DNA of 64,000 nucleotides from Eopsaltria australis. Its lineage: Eukaryota; Chordata; Aves; Passeriformes; Petroicidae. Positions within the stretch are counted from its first letter, which is position 1. Every line of letters starts with the position of its first letter. Below are positions 62,946 to 64,000 of the stretch, piece after piece. A program made the translations under genes and the position numbers. A model generated the notes under the pieces. It was given only the letters and a program-made list of their open reading frames with translations. It was not told the origin of the DNA and did not search any database. The stretch is taken from contig JAVTVJ010000347.1 of the NCBI GenBank assembly GCA_034509425.1, positions 1,550,001 to 1,614,000 of the forward strand. The letters run 5' to 3'.

Positions 62946-64000
62946 TCCCAATTGCAATACCAGCACAGCTTTTGTAAAAAGACGGAGCTTCAGATTCAAA
63001 GAGTAGCTGTTAATAAACACTGCTGATAGTGCTTGGGGAGGGAGGCTTTGGAGCAAAGTTATCTAGCAAACTGTGCTTTGGCTTACCTTACAAAAAGTCA
63101 ACTTCTTGTTCTTGTGCCATGTACATATTCTCCCTGTTTCCATCTAACCTAGTTTGCTACAGACACTCTCTCCTTTTTCAGTAAAAAAAAAAAAAAAGGA
63201 AGCAGTTCTTAAACCCTAGGCAGAAGCTCTCTGCGGTGTCATTTCTGTATATTACAATTATAGCAGTTGAAATAAACCTGCGTGCTTTGTCTTTTCTTCT
63301 TGCACATTTTATTTCTGTAAATACTCCTTCAGTCTGGACTGTATTGCTCTCACAGCACCAGGCTGTAAGCTGGCAGCAGTGAGGGGGTTTCCAGTATTGC
63401 AGTGCTGGTGTATGGGCACATTGTTCAGGCACAGGATATACTCCCTTGAACACTTTATTCCAGGAAAATGCGTGCTCTTGTGAAAACCACAGTGCTGAGT
63501 GATGCTAGATCTGCTGCTGCTGAGGGGGGCTTTGCTGCATGAAATGTCTTTGTTTGTAGATGGATGCTGGATGCATCCTTCTGGCATGGAGAGGCAGTCA
63601 TGAACCATTTTCCTCTGATTCTTAGTACTTCCATGGGTGTGTTTGTGTGCTTGCTTCCAAGTTGCTCTTCCTGCTTGGCCATCACCCTTGGAGTTTTCCC
63701 TCTGCCTGAAGTCATCCCATGCCATATCAAGAGCTGTTGAGTGCAAGGAGATGAATTTTGTGTGAGTGTCTTTATCCGAGGACAATCAGATCCTAATTTG
63801 AGCTATTTTAGATCTGCTGAAGATGTGAATAAAATAGCAAGGACCTATTATTTCTCTTCACTTGCCTATCTGAAGATCATGAGAGTCTGGTTTCATGAGG
63901 GATTGTGTACTGAATGCAATTAATTACTCTGTTTTGCAGTATCCTTTCTTGTATTTATTTCTGTTCCGTAAAATACTTTATTACCACATCTCTGTTTATG

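Larger units (their letters stand above)
47635..64000 (+). other. ELOVL5: Putative ELOVL5 intron 1 (continues past window)
   Basis: More than 16 kb without a recognisable ELOVL5 coding exon. Contents: the rest of the CpG island, a second CpG cluster (48,890-49,400), a sense ERVL LTR, a CR1 fragment, and single-copy AT-rich DNA in between (49.4-55.6 kb, 56.2-62.3 kb and 62.95-64 kb), in which I see no gene. A run of 15 A is at about 63,182. Confidence 0.45.

Noticed and set aside
63309..63785. 158-codon minus-strand frame
   Set aside because: No recognisable domain or splice structure; it is the only long frame in a stretch with no CpG or promoter signs.
1..64000. CRISPR array, bacterial operons, tRNA or rRNA genes
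   Set aside because: No regularly spaced repeats with unique spacers, no tRNA B-box/cloverleaf and no rRNA sequence seen; the window is vertebrate nuclear DNA.

Overview
This is nuclear DNA of a bird. It has vertebrate GT-AG introns, several CR1 LINE fragments whose 3' end carries the (TCATAGAA)n repeat typical of avian CR1, several avian ERVL-type LTRs, and two genes in the avian/vertebrate order GCLC then ELOVL5. The repeats fit Neoaves, but I cannot name a species. Almost all of the listed open reading frames outside GCLC are chance frames or repeat remnants.

1-13,020: the 3' two thirds of GCLC (glutamate-cysteine ligase catalytic subunit), plus strand. Ten exons carry residues equivalent to human 252 to the C-terminus, followed by a 3' UTR of about 1.5 kb with several AATAAA signals. 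The 5' exons lie upstream of the window.

13,020-47,270: about 34 kb of intergenic DNA with no protein-coding gene that I can support. It holds a minus-strand ERVL provirus remnant (about 20.3-24.24 kb: right-hand 5' LTR, broken gag, broken pol) whose gag contains a 751-bp, almost pure polypyrimidine tract. Around it are an LTR fragment (14.1-14.7 kb), a plus-strand LTR containing a 20-N assembly gap (25.2-26.1 kb), a nearly complete minus-strand LTR (26.9-27.5 kb), and CR1 copies at 28.1-29.4, 36.3 and 45.8-46.45 kb. Two modest CpG clusters (16.2-16.6 and 34.8-35.1 kb), a perfect 14-bp-arm hairpin (45,227-45,262) and some AT-rich homeodomain-site-rich stretches are the non-repeat structure.

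47,270-64,000: a CpG island with an inverted CCAAT box and two perfect CREs exactly 50 bp apart, then a GC-rich non-coding first exon ending in CAG|GTAGGG at 47,634, and more than 16 kb of intron. By gene order this is the promoter and first exon of ELOVL5 (fatty-acid elongase 5); its coding exons are beyond the window. The intron contains a sense-oriented solo ERVL LTR (55.63-56.2 kb) and a CR1 fragment (62.3-62.9 kb). A block in the island 350 bp past the exon joins a perfect ATF4/CEBP composite site (TGATGCAAT) to an X-box-like palindrome.

The two genes are independent transcription units in the same direction. GCLC makes gamma-glutamylcysteine for glutathione, and ELOVL5 elongates polyunsaturated fatty acids. 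I found no clearly new biological system. The best leads are the polypyrimidine tract inside the provirus and the stress/cAMP-type motif arrangement at the putative ELOVL5 promoter.
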